Source: Candidatus Gastranaerophilales bacterium (lineage in GTDB: Bacteria > Cyanobacteriota > Vampirovibrionia > Gastranaerophilales > Gastranaerophilaceae). Taken from it: DNA of 64,000 bases. This document shows positions 26,669 through 34,203 of the stretch, piece by piece. Numbering within the stretch: the stretch's first letter is position 1; every line of letters starts with the position of its first letter. The notes under the pieces are model-generated. The model searched no databases. It saw only the letters and a program-made list of their open reading frames with translations, and had not been told where the DNA came from. The stretch spans positions 1 through 64,000 of the forward strand of contig CALUXW010000006.1 in NCBI GenBank assembly GCA_944324865.1. The letters are read 5' to 3'. The position numbers and the translations under genes were made by a program.

Positions 26669-26701
26669 TTGTTATATATTTGTTATATATTTGTTATATA
26701 T
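26669..26701. repeat. Three perfect 11-bp tandem repeats
   Basis: TTGTTATATAT occurs three times head to tail (26669-26679, 26680-26690, 26691-26701) without a mismatch, just upstream of a plus-strand TATAAT and about 45 bases upstream of uvrA on the other strand. The 11-bp period puts identical faces on one side of the helix. Confidence 0.9.
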
Positions 26702-26706
26702 GGAAT

Positions 26707-26712
26707 TATAAT
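26707..26712 (+). promoter_or_regulatory. Consensus -10 of the candidate small RNA
   Basis: A perfect TATAAT. The TTGTTA units lie 10 or 21 bases upstream, neither ideal; TTATAT at 26683-26688 would give an 18-base spacer. Confidence 0.4.
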
Positions 26713-26718
26713 AGTAGA

Positions 26719-26800
26719 TTAGTTCTTCTCTTTCCACTCCTTCCTCCATATACAGATTAGATTTTTATTCTCGTCGCCCTCAAAAAGGCGGCTTTTTTTT
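26719..26800 (+). ncRNA. Candidate pyrimidine-rich small RNA
   Basis: Intergenic plus-strand unit between two minus-strand genes (uvrA, aroE), so its promoter and terminator belong to neither. It consists of TATAAT (26707-26712), a 25-base stretch with 24 pyrimidines (26723-26747) ending in ACTCCTTCCTCC, and a rho-independent terminator. No ORF. ACTCCTTCCTCC can pair with Shine-Dalgarno sequences, and ACTCCT is shared with the conserved core of the cyanobacterial small RNA Yfr1 (ACUCCUCACAC); homology to Yfr1 is only a suggestion. The 5' end is estimated from the -10 position. Confidence 0.5.
26773..26800 (+). terminator. Terminator of the candidate small RNA
   Basis: GTCGCC (26773-26778) pairs with GGCGGC (26787-26792), including one G-U pair, followed by eight T (26793-26800) on the plus strand. 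Confidence 0.8.
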
Positions 26801-26835
26801 GCACGAAGTTGGTACTCCCAATGACGGCTATTATA

Positions 26836-27693
26836 TTACATCAAACTCTCGAGTGCAGCTATTTTCATAGCAGCAACGTCCGGGGTGCTTCCTGTCCAAA
26901 TTTCAAAAGCTTTTTGTGCTTGAAACACCAACATATCCAAACCACCAACACATCTTATATTGCACTCTTGTGCATACTTAATTAATTTTGTCTTAACAGG
27001 ATTGTACACAATATCATAAATGAAAGCATCATCATCTAGGGTTTTTACTTTATTAAAATCAATCGGGCAAACACCTTCAAGGAAATTTTTCATACCTGCC
27101 GGTGTAGTATTTACAAGTATTTTATTGCCCCTTAATGTATCCATTAATGTATATGGGTTTAGTTCTATTTTAATTTTTGGAAATTTTTGTCTTAACAACT
27201 CTATGTTTGAATGAGAATCAATAACATTTCTTGAATAAAAAGTAATTTTAGAAACTCCAAGGCTCACCAATCCCGCACATATTGCACGGGCAGCACCACC
27301 TGTGCCTAAAACAACCGCGCATTTATCTTTAATATTTAATTTAATATCATCAGGGATGGGTTTAACAAAACCGTAAATATCAGTGTTTGAACCTTCAAGA
27401 TTTTTATCAGCTGTAATCTTTACGGTATTTACTGAACCAATCAAATTTACATTAGCATCAAACTTAGATAAAAAAAGCGTAATCGGAACTTTATGAGGAA
27501 TTGTAACATTAAAACCATTATAACCTTCCACCTTAAGTTTTTTAATTCTTGAAACTAAATTTTCAGGCTCAGTAGGCAAAACATCATAAACACCATCAAA
27601 TCCACAAGTTTTCAGTGCAGTCTCGTGTATCACCTTGCTTAAAGAATGCGAAAGCGGATAGCCAATTACTGCAAATTTATAACTTTCGCTCAT
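26836..27693 (-). CDS. aroE: Shikimate dehydrogenase
   Basis: 285-aa NADPH-dependent enzyme reducing 3-dehydroshikimate to shikimate in aromatic amino acid synthesis. The shikimate-binding GYPLSHSLSK and NVTIPHK (catalytic Lys) motifs and the nucleotide-binding GTGGAARA are intact, with GSNTDIYGF between. It is last in the fixC-aroE unit and overlaps the topA stop as ATGA. Confidence 0.95.
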   Translation of the reverse strand: MSESYKFAVIGYPLSHSLSKVIHETALKTCGFDGVYDVLPTEPENLVSRIKKLKVEGYNGFNVTIPHKVPITLFLSKFDANVNLIGSVNTVKITADKNLEGSNTDIYGFVKPIPDDIKLNIKDKCAVVLGTGGAARAICAGLVSLGVSKITFYSRNVIDSHSNIELLRQKFPKIKIELNPYTLMDTLRGNKILVNTTPAGMKNFLEGVCPIDFNKVKTLDDDAFIYDIVYNPVKTKLIKYAQECNIRCVGGLDMLVFQAQKAFEIWTGSTPDVAAMKIAALESLM

Positions 27694-29972
27694 TGTTCAT
27701 CCTCTTTCATATCACGAGAATATTTGCACTCTTTATTTGAACAAGCAATTTTATTACCTTTTTTAAGGAATTTTTTAACAAGCAAACTACCACAGTCAGG
27801 GCATTTTTCTCCTGTCGGTTCAGACCAGAGTACAAAAGTACAGTCGGGATATTTGGAACAACCCCAGAAAAGTTTACCATATCTTGATTTTCTTTGTATT
27901 AATTCTCCGTCTCGTCCTTCTTTTTCACAAACCGGGCACTTCACACCTGATGAAATTACAATACCTTTTCTGGCCTTGCAATTTTCATTTAAACATTGGT
28001 AATATTTACCATATGGTCCTGTTTTAATTACTGTTTCAGCGCCACACTTTTCGCATTTATAATCTGTAGCCTCGTCTTGCGGTTTTTCTTTTACTTCGCC
28101 GTCAAGAGGAAGGGCTGTTTTACACTCGGGATAACCTGAACAAGCCAAAAATTGCTTGCCAAACCTACTGGTTTTAACGACCATTTTGCGACCACAATTC
28201 GGACAGTTAATTTCAGACTCTATTACAACATTTTCCATATTTTGCTTTGCATTATCAACCGTTTTTGAAAAGGGCTGCCAAAATTCTTTTAAAACTTTTA
28301 CTGATTCTGCTTTATCTTCAGCAATTTCATCCAATTTTAACTCCATGCCTGCCGTAAACTTGTAATCCATAATATCGCTAAAATGTTTTACAAGCTGAGT
28401 GCAGACTGTTCTGCCTAAAATTGTAGGTTTAAGTGCCTTATCAAGCTTTTCTACATAACCTCTTTGCTGAATTTTTGTGATAATCGGAGCATAGGTAGAG
28501 GGTCTTCCAATACCGTATTCCTCAAGAGCTTTAACAAGACTTGCCTCACTATACCTTGGCGGAGGCTGTGTAAAATGTTGCTCTGGATTTAATTTAACAA
28601 GCTCAAGCTCATCACCCATATTTAATTCGGGGAATTTTTGAATTACTTCTTCCTCGTCATCCTGATAAACCTTTAAAAATCCATCGAAAACAACTTTTGA
28701 AGAACCGATTTTAAAAATGTAATCATTAGCTTGAATATCAACCGTTAAATTTTTAACTTGGGCATTTGACATTTGAGATGCCATAAACCTTGACCATATA
28801 AGCTTATAGAGTTTGTATTGTTCTGAGGTTAAATATTTTTTTATGCTATCGGGTGTTTTTTCAACGTATGAAGGACGAATCGCCTCGTGAGCATCTTGCA
28901 CATTTTTCTTTTTAGTTTTTGCATAGTCATTTGGTACTGAGGGATAATATTTTTCACCAAAATTATATGTAATATATTCTTTTGCGGCAGCTTGAGCATC
29001 GTCCGAAATTCTTGTCGAGTCAGTTCTCATATAGGTAATTAAACCAACTGCACCGTCTTCGCCGAGCTCAATACCTTCATAAAGCTTTTGTGCTATCTGC
29101 ATAGTCTTAGATACGCCATAGCCGAGTTTTGAGCTTGCTTCCCTTTGCAGAGTTGAAGTTATAAAGGGAGCTTGCGGTTTTCTTTGAGAATCCCTCGGGG
29201 TAATTTTTGAGACTTTATATTTCGCCCCTTCAAGCTCTTTTAGAATTTTATCAATTTCTTCTTTATTTTTTATTTCAAGCTTTTCGTCTTTGTCTTTTTC
29301 GTTTACCTTTCTCGCAAGCTGTGCTTCAAATTCAAAATTGTTTTTTGATAAGATTGCACCTAAACTCCAATATTCAACAGGAATAAATGCCTCTATCTCA
29401 TCTTCTCTTTCACAAATCATCCTGAGTGCAACAGATTGAACTCTGCCTGCCGACAATCTGTAGTTTCTTAATTTCTCCCATAAAATCGGACTAATTTTAA
29501 AACCTACGAGCTTATCAAGAATTTGTCTCGTCTGTTGAGCTTTAACTTTCAACATATCAATTTGCCCGTAATTTTCAACAGCTTCTTTAATCGCTTTTGG
29601 AGTAATTTCATTAAAGACAATTCTAAAAACTCTATCTTGAGGAACCTTCAACACCTGACTTACATGCCATGCAATAGCTTCACCTTCTCTATCAGGGTCG
29701 GATGCAAGATAAACTCTGTCAACCGTTTTTGCAAGCTTGTTTAAATTATCCACAACTTTTTTCTTTTCAGGAATAATTTCAAAAGTAGCCTTAAAGTCAT
29801 TATCAATATCAAAGCCCAAACCCTTTGAAGGCAAATCACGAATATGCCCCATAGAGGCTTCAATTATAAAGTCATTTCCAAGGATTTTTTTAATTGTTTT
29901 AGATTTTGCAGGAGACTCCACTATTACAAGTGATTTCCCATTTGTTTTCTTTGCTGTTTTTGCAGGCATCAT
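27690..29972 (-). CDS. topA: DNA topoisomerase I
   Basis: 760-aa type IA topoisomerase relaxing negative supercoils. The Toprim domain (VIVESPAKSKTI; SDPDREGEAIAWH with metal-binding acidic residues) and the active-site Tyr314 in GLITYMRTDSTR are present. The C-terminus carries four zinc-ribbon repeats (pairs such as CPNC/CSGYPEC, CEKC/CLNENC, CPVC/CSKYPDC, CPDC/CSNKEC). It lies nine bases after dprA, a common gene order. Confidence 0.97.
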   Translation of the reverse strand: MMPAKTAKKTNGKSLVIVESPAKSKTIKKILGNDFIIEASMGHIRDLPSKGLGFDIDNDFKATFEIIPEKKKVVDNLNKLAKTVDRVYLASDPDREGEAIAWHVSQVLKVPQDRVFRIVFNEITPKAIKEAVENYGQIDMLKVKAQQTRQILDKLVGFKISPILWEKLRNYRLSAGRVQSVALRMICEREDEIEAFIPVEYWSLGAILSKNNFEFEAQLARKVNEKDKDEKLEIKNKEEIDKILKELEGAKYKVSKITPRDSQRKPQAPFITSTLQREASSKLGYGVSKTMQIAQKLYEGIELGEDGAVGLITYMRTDSTRISDDAQAAAKEYITYNFGEKYYPSVPNDYAKTKKKNVQDAHEAIRPSYVEKTPDSIKKYLTSEQYKLYKLIWSRFMASQMSNAQVKNLTVDIQANDYIFKIGSSKVVFDGFLKVYQDDEEEVIQKFPELNMGDELELVKLNPEQHFTQPPPRYSEASLVKALEEYGIGRPSTYAPIITKIQQRGYVEKLDKALKPTILGRTVCTQLVKHFSDIMDYKFTAGMELKLDEIAEDKAESVKVLKEFWQPFSKTVDNAKQNMENVVIESEINCPNCGRKMVVKTSRFGKQFLACSGYPECKTALPLDGEVKEKPQDEATDYKCEKCGAETVIKTGPYGKYYQCLNENCKARKGIVISSGVKCPVCEKEGRDGELIQRKSRYGKLFWGCSKYPDCTFVLWSEPTGEKCPDCGSLLVKKFLKKGNKIACSNKECKYSRDMKEDEQ

Positions 29973-29981
29973 TCTCTCTTT

Positions 29982-31088
29982 TTAGTTTGAAATATAGTAT
30001 TTTGCATTAATTTGTTTAATTAAACCCTTTAATTCCATTCCTGTCAAGCACACCATAAGCTCACCTGATTGAATATCCAGTTTTGAACATAAAGAGTCAA
30101 AACTTAAGGGTTCAATTTGTATTGTATCAAAAACATTTTTTTCAACACCCTCTAATTTATTTTTTTTATTATTTTGTTCAAGTGTCCAATTAAGACACTC
30201 ATAAATATCATTTGCACAAGTAACAATAGAAGCACCATTTTTAATTAGATGATAAATTCCTTCACAATTAGGATTTGATATAAGACCGGGCATACACATA
30301 AGTTCTCTTCCTTGTTCAAGTGTTAAATTTGCACTAATCATGGCACCACTTTTTAATGCTGCTTCTGCAACCAGCGTAGCAAAACACATACCCGTAATTA
30401 TTCTGTTTCTTTGAGGAAAATTACGTGCGATGGGAGCAACAGGAGGAGCAAATTCGCTTATTACAACTCCATTGCCATCTTCAATCTGCCTATATAATCC
30501 CTTATTAACCGAGGGATACTCAAAATCAAGTCCTGAACCAATTACTCCTATTGTTTTAAGCCCGTTTTTAATAGCGCAAATATGAGCTGCAGTATCAATA
30601 CCATATGCCAACCCCGAAACTATTACAACATCAGTATTTTTCATTTGAGAAATTATTTTTGCCAAAGACTCCTTTGCATTTTCACTAGCTTTTCTTGAAC
30701 CGACAACTGCAAAAGTGCGATTTAAATTTATACCATCAAAATTGCCCTTGTAGTACAACGCAAGAGGATAGTCAGGAATTTGTTTTAAAAGTTTTGGATA
30801 ATTTTCATCTTCAAAAGTTAAGATTTTATATCCCTTTCTAACTGCATTTTCATACTCAAAATCGGGACTAATTTTTTCTTTTTTGGATAAAAAAGTTCTA
30901 GGAACAGTTATGTCAGGATTTTTAAATGAAAATTCTGCCAAATCAGTTTTCTTGCATTGCCAAAAGGACTGAATATCAAAGTCAAAAAATTCAAATAGCT
31001 TTGCTTTAAAAAATGTCGAAACATCACCCAATGCTATCGCCGCAGCATAAAACATATTTTTGTTTTCATTGATTAATCTTTGCTGCAT
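29982..31088 (-). CDS. dprA: DNA-processing protein DprA
   Basis: 368-aa protein that loads RecA on incoming single-stranded DNA in natural transformation. The Rossmann-like DprA core is visible (FAVVGSRKASENAKE, SGLAYGIDTAAH, PQRNRIITGMC), followed by a C-terminal winged-helix region. ATG 31088 is used; a GTG at 31097 and an ATG at 31055 are alternatives. The start overlaps the upstream TPR gene by about 20 bases. Confidence 0.92.
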   Translation of the reverse strand: MQQRLINENKNMFYAAAIALGDVSTFFKAKLFEFFDFDIQSFWQCKKTDLAEFSFKNPDITVPRTFLSKKEKISPDFEYENAVRKGYKILTFEDENYPKLLKQIPDYPLALYYKGNFDGINLNRTFAVVGSRKASENAKESLAKIISQMKNTDVVIVSGLAYGIDTAAHICAIKNGLKTIGVIGSGLDFEYPSVNKGLYRQIEDGNGVVISEFAPPVAPIARNFPQRNRIITGMCFATLVAEAALKSGAMISANLTLEQGRELMCMPGLISNPNCEGIYHLIKNGASIVTCANDIYECLNWTLEQNNKKNKLEGVEKNVFDTIQIEPLSFDSLCSKLDIQSGELMVCLTGMELKGLIKQINAKYYISN

Positions 31089-32022
31089 CTTTTGCACTCT
31101 TCCTGTATTTTATAAGCTCATTATGAACAGCGCCATGATTATAACTTAAACTCTGAAGACAACTCAGCGCATGTTCCAAATTTTTTTCATATAAATCCAT
31201 ATTTCCAATTGCTTCATAAGCTTTTGCTGCAAGGTAATATATATCGCCGTTGGCGCCAAATTGCTTTAATACTGCCCCTATAAATCTTAATGCTTGTTTT
31301 TCTTCTCCTGTGGCTATGTATATATTTACCAAGAGTTTACAGGCATCAATATCTTTTTTGTTTTTTTCTATTGTTTTTCTTAACATGGCAATTGAATTTT
31401 GAATATCTTTCCTTTCCCAATATATTTGAGCAATATTATAATATGCCCATGAATAATCCGAAGAAAGTTCTATGACTTTTGAATATTCCTCAATAGCCTT
31501 ATCCGTTTCATTTATTTTTTTGTACTCTTGCGCAAGATAAAAATGAGCAAAATAGTCACTGTAATTATTTTCAATAGCCTTTTTAAAACACTTTATTGCA
31601 TTTTCGGATTCACCTTTTTTAGCATACAAGACGCCTATTGAGAAAAAGGCGTTTGAATCATCATTATTTATACAAATTACTTTTTTAAAATTAAGCATAG
31701 CTTCATCATCCATGCCATTTGCTTCGTAAGCTAAAGCAAGATTGTATAGAAAATCAGGATCATCACCTTTTAGCTCAACTGCCTTTTTATAAGCATTTAG
31801 CGCATACTTAGGATGTTTTAACTTTTCCCAACAGATACCTGCATTAAAATACAAATTGGCGTCATTTGGAAAAATGTTTATAAGATAGCTTAAATGTCTC
31901 ATTGCTACCTCATCAAATCCTAAATCCAGACACAAAACCGCAAGTTCACGTCTTGCCTGAAAATTTGCAGGATTATTTTCAATGGTTTTTTTTAAATTTT
32001 CAAACCTTTGAATATCATTCAT
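31066..32022 (-). CDS. TPR-repeat protein
   Basis: 318 aa made almost wholly of tetratricopeptide repeats (for example LYFNAGICWEKLKHPKYALN, FLYNLALAYEANGMDDEAML), roughly eight units, with no signal peptide or catalytic domain. It would act as a cytoplasmic protein-protein scaffold; partners unknown. It overlaps the upstream 151-aa gene by eight bases, so the two are translationally coupled. Confidence 0.85.
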   Translation of the reverse strand: MNDIQRFENLKKTIENNPANFQARRELAVLCLDLGFDEVAMRHLSYLINIFPNDANLYFNAGICWEKLKHPKYALNAYKKAVELKGDDPDFLYNLALAYEANGMDDEAMLNFKKVICINNDDSNAFFSIGVLYAKKGESENAIKCFKKAIENNYSDYFAHFYLAQEYKKINETDKAIEEYSKVIELSSDYSWAYYNIAQIYWERKDIQNSIAMLRKTIEKNKKDIDACKLLVNIYIATGEEKQALRFIGAVLKQFGANGDIYYLAAKAYEAIGNMDLYEKNLEHALSCLQSLSYNHGAVHNELIKYRKSAKDAAKINQ

Positions 32023-32470
32023 TGTTATTTTCTAATTCCGCATCCAAATCAAGTATAGTACTGCCATCTTCATCTATTGTAACAGTTGAAGGTTTGTCTT
32101 GTTCTATTTTTTCCGAGTCTTCATCATCTACATCCTGAATAATTTTTTCTATAACAAGTTGTGCCATATCTAGCGCAACTTTTTGCTTTGTTTCCGGGGA
32201 ACACTTCTCCAACATTTGTATTGCAGTCCTAACAGTAGAATCTATATCATACCAACGTCTTTGTCCTCTTTGTATTCTTCCGTCTTCAACAGCGTTCATA
32301 ATATCTTCAACATTTTCATATTTGTGATCATGAATATTGTGTTCGATAATTACTTTAATTAAATTAAGCGCAACTGCAATCTGACTTGGCTCGTCTGATG
32401 TTGATAATGTACGCATAGACATCGAAAGAACCGGATCTTTGTCATACCAACGTGAAAAATGTTCGTTCAT
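32015..32470 (-). CDS. Unknown protein with duplicated RWYD motif
   Basis: 151 aa, not recognised. It contains two tandem copies of a ~40-residue helical unit, each opening with RWYDxD (residues 7-12 and 72-77) and ending in an amphipathic helix (LNLIKVIIEHNI; MAQLVIEKIIQD). The last ~40 residues are strongly acidic (DVDDEDSEKIEQD). No membrane segment or cysteine cluster. It sits 14 bases after fixX and overlaps a TPR gene, which suggests a link to that electron-transfer pair or to protein assembly; that is inference. Confidence 0.75.
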   Translation of the reverse strand: MNEHFSRWYDKDPVLSMSMRTLSTSDEPSQIAVALNLIKVIIEHNIHDHKYENVEDIMNAVEDGRIQRGQRRWYDIDSTVRTAIQMLEKCSPETKQKVALDMAQLVIEKIIQDVDDEDSEKIEQDKPSTVTIDEDGSTILDLDAELENNNE

Positions 32471-32484
32471 CTCTACTCCTTTAT

Positions 32485-32784
32485 TTAACTCTGCTTATAA
32501 ATTACACCATGACCTGCTCTAGGATATTGCCAATTAATTGCTCCATACGGACAAGCTATACGACAAGCACCGCACTCCAGACAGTTTTCATAATCTACAT
32601 TAATTATATCTTTTTCCTCATCATATGTGTACACTTTTGCAGGACAAATATATGTACAACAACGAGATTCGCATTTTTTACACATCTGTGTATCTAAAAT
32701 AAGATGTGACTCACTATCACAATTATACTTGATTGTGGTTAATTTGTCCTCTACTGATTTTTTTTTATTATCATCACCGTTCAT
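32485..32784 (-). CDS. fixX: FixX-like ferredoxin
   Basis: 99 aa with two cysteine clusters: C35xxC38...C43xxxC47P and C68xxC71xxC74xxxC78P, enough for two iron-sulfur clusters. FixX is the ferredoxin partner of FixC and passes electrons between flavoprotein and quinone or other carriers. The ATG overlaps the fixC stop (ATGA), deciding this start over the open frame to 32820. Confidence 0.88.
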   Translation of the reverse strand: MNGDDNKKKSVEDKLTTIKYNCDSESHLILDTQMCKKCESRCCTYICPAKVYTYDEEKDIINVDYENCLECGACRIACPYGAINWQYPRAGHGVIYKQS

Positions 32785-34097
32785 TTTAAAACTCCGAAAA
32801 CACTTGAAATAAAAGCCCAAATATCTTTTAAAAGCTCTCTTAAATTTCTGTCTTTTACAAAATCAACCAGAAATTTTCTAAATTCATCACGTTTTGCAAT
32901 ACAATTTGCACCTGTAAATATACTAAAAAATTCAGATGCTTTTTTGGGATAATATTCCATAAGTGAATTCTTCCTTGAATACAAATTATCCATAACATCT
33001 TGATAAGATTTTAAATCTTTTAAAATAAAACTGTTGTTTAACTTCTTTCTATATAACTTTAAAGTTTTTTTAGAATAATCTTTAATTTTTAATGCCAAAA
33101 GTGCTGTTTCACCAGCCAGTTTACCACTTATAAATGCAAAATTAGTACCTTCAAAATGTATACCGTTAACAAAACCTGCAGCATCACCTACCAACATAAC
33201 ACCATTATCATATAATTTGGGAAGTTTTTTATATCCGCCCTCAGGTATTAAATGTGCACTATATTCAATCAGCTCACCATTTTCAATTAAGGGTTCCAGT
33301 ACCGGATGTTCCTTGAGTCTGTTAAGTAAATCAGAAGGGTTTAATTGATATTTGTTTAAGTCTTCAAGATTAACACCAAGACCTATTGAAATACAATCCG
33401 TATATGTGTACAAAAAACCAAGAGCAAAGGGGGCTTTTTCAAGCTTTAAACCACCTAAAAAATTTATTGAAACGCCATTATTTGTATCTTTTTTTATATT
33501 AAAACGTTCTTCTATGGTTTCTCTTGAAAGCTTGATTGTCTCTTTTACACTAAGAACAATATCTTTTGGTTCATAGTCATATCTTAAACCATATTTTCTT
33601 GCTAGCAGTGAGTTCACACCGTCTGCAAGAATAATAATGTTTGCTTCAATTCTTTCCAATTCTGTTTCAATAGCACAATAACGACCATTTATTTTAATTA
33701 AACGCTTAACCAGAGTCGATGGTGCAAAATAAACCCCCTCTTGCTTTGCAGCTTCCACTAACCAATTATCAAACTTAGAACGGTATATACTTGCACTTTT
33801 TGGGTTGTTAGGAAAATCACAAGATAATTCAACAGCCGAATCATCAGTTAATAGGGACCAGGTATGTTTATTTATATACCTTTCAAATGGTGCTTGTTGC
33901 CAATTACTTGGAAAAATCTGTTTAAAAGCGTCTAAAAAAACAGCACCACCTATCATATTCTTTGTACCTGCTATTTGTGAACGCTCAACAAGGAGCACTT
34001 TTGCTCCTCCACGTGCAATTGTAACTGCAGCAGCAACCCCCGCAGGTCCTGCCCCGATTACAACTGCATCAAACTTTTGAGTTTGAATTTCCTCCAT
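32781..34097 (-). CDS. fixC: FixC/ETF-quinone oxidoreductase-like flavoprotein
   Basis: 438-aa FAD enzyme: dinucleotide-binding GAGPAG (15-20), a central substrate/quinone domain and the FAD-binding VGDAAGFVNGIHFEG motif. FixC with FixX accepts electrons from the electron-transfer flavoprotein FixAB. No fixA/fixB or etfAB is in the window, so a different electron donor, or a geranylgeranyl-reductase-like role, remains possible. It begins the fixC-aroE unit. Promoter TTGTCA-17-TATAAT-6-ATG with no Shine-Dalgarno; the frame extends to TTG 34112, but ATG 34097 fits promoter and family. Confidence 0.85.
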   Translation of the reverse strand: MEEIQTQKFDAVVIGAGPAGVAAAVTIARGGAKVLLVERSQIAGTKNMIGGAVFLDAFKQIFPSNWQQAPFERYINKHTWSLLTDDSAVELSCDFPNNPKSASIYRSKFDNWLVEAAKQEGVYFAPSTLVKRLIKINGRYCAIETELERIEANIIILADGVNSLLARKYGLRYDYEPKDIVLSVKETIKLSRETIEERFNIKKDTNNGVSINFLGGLKLEKAPFALGFLYTYTDCISIGLGVNLEDLNKYQLNPSDLLNRLKEHPVLEPLIENGELIEYSAHLIPEGGYKKLPKLYDNGVMLVGDAAGFVNGIHFEGTNFAFISGKLAGETALLALKIKDYSKKTLKLYRKKLNNSFILKDLKSYQDVMDNLYSRKNSLMEYYPKKASEFFSIFTGANCIAKRDEFRKFLVDFVKDRNLRELLKDIWAFISSVFGVLK

Positions 34098-34103
34098 AAA
34101 ATA

Positions 34104-34132
34104 ATTATACAAACTTAGATGAAAGCTGACAA
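34104..34132 (-). promoter_or_regulatory. fixC promoter, leaderless geometry
   Basis: Minus strand: TTGTCA (34132-34127), 17-base spacer, TATAAT (34109-34104), six bases, ATG at 34097. The best-formed example of this layout in the window. Confidence 0.7.
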
Positions 34133-34141
34133 CGATTTAAT

Positions 34142-34180
34142 AAGTAAATCATCAGAGTAATTTACTTTTTTATTTTTTTT
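34142..34180 (+). terminator. Terminator-like hairpin upstream of alaS
   Basis: AAGTAAAT (34142-34149) pairs perfectly with ATTTACTT (34160-34167) around a 10-base loop, followed on the plus strand by 13 bases that are T with a single A. No plus-strand gene ends here, so it may be an attenuator in the alaS leader or simply an AT-rich inverted repeat. Confidence 0.35.
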
Positions 34181-34203
34181 GTTTGTGATAAATTAAGCAT
34201 ATT

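Noticed and set aside
26627-26700. LexA/SOS box upstream of uvrA
   Set aside because: No GAAC-N4-GTTC or similar palindrome found.
26669-26701. Tandem repeats as a CRISPR array
   Set aside because: Units are 11 bp with no spacers and there are no cas genes.
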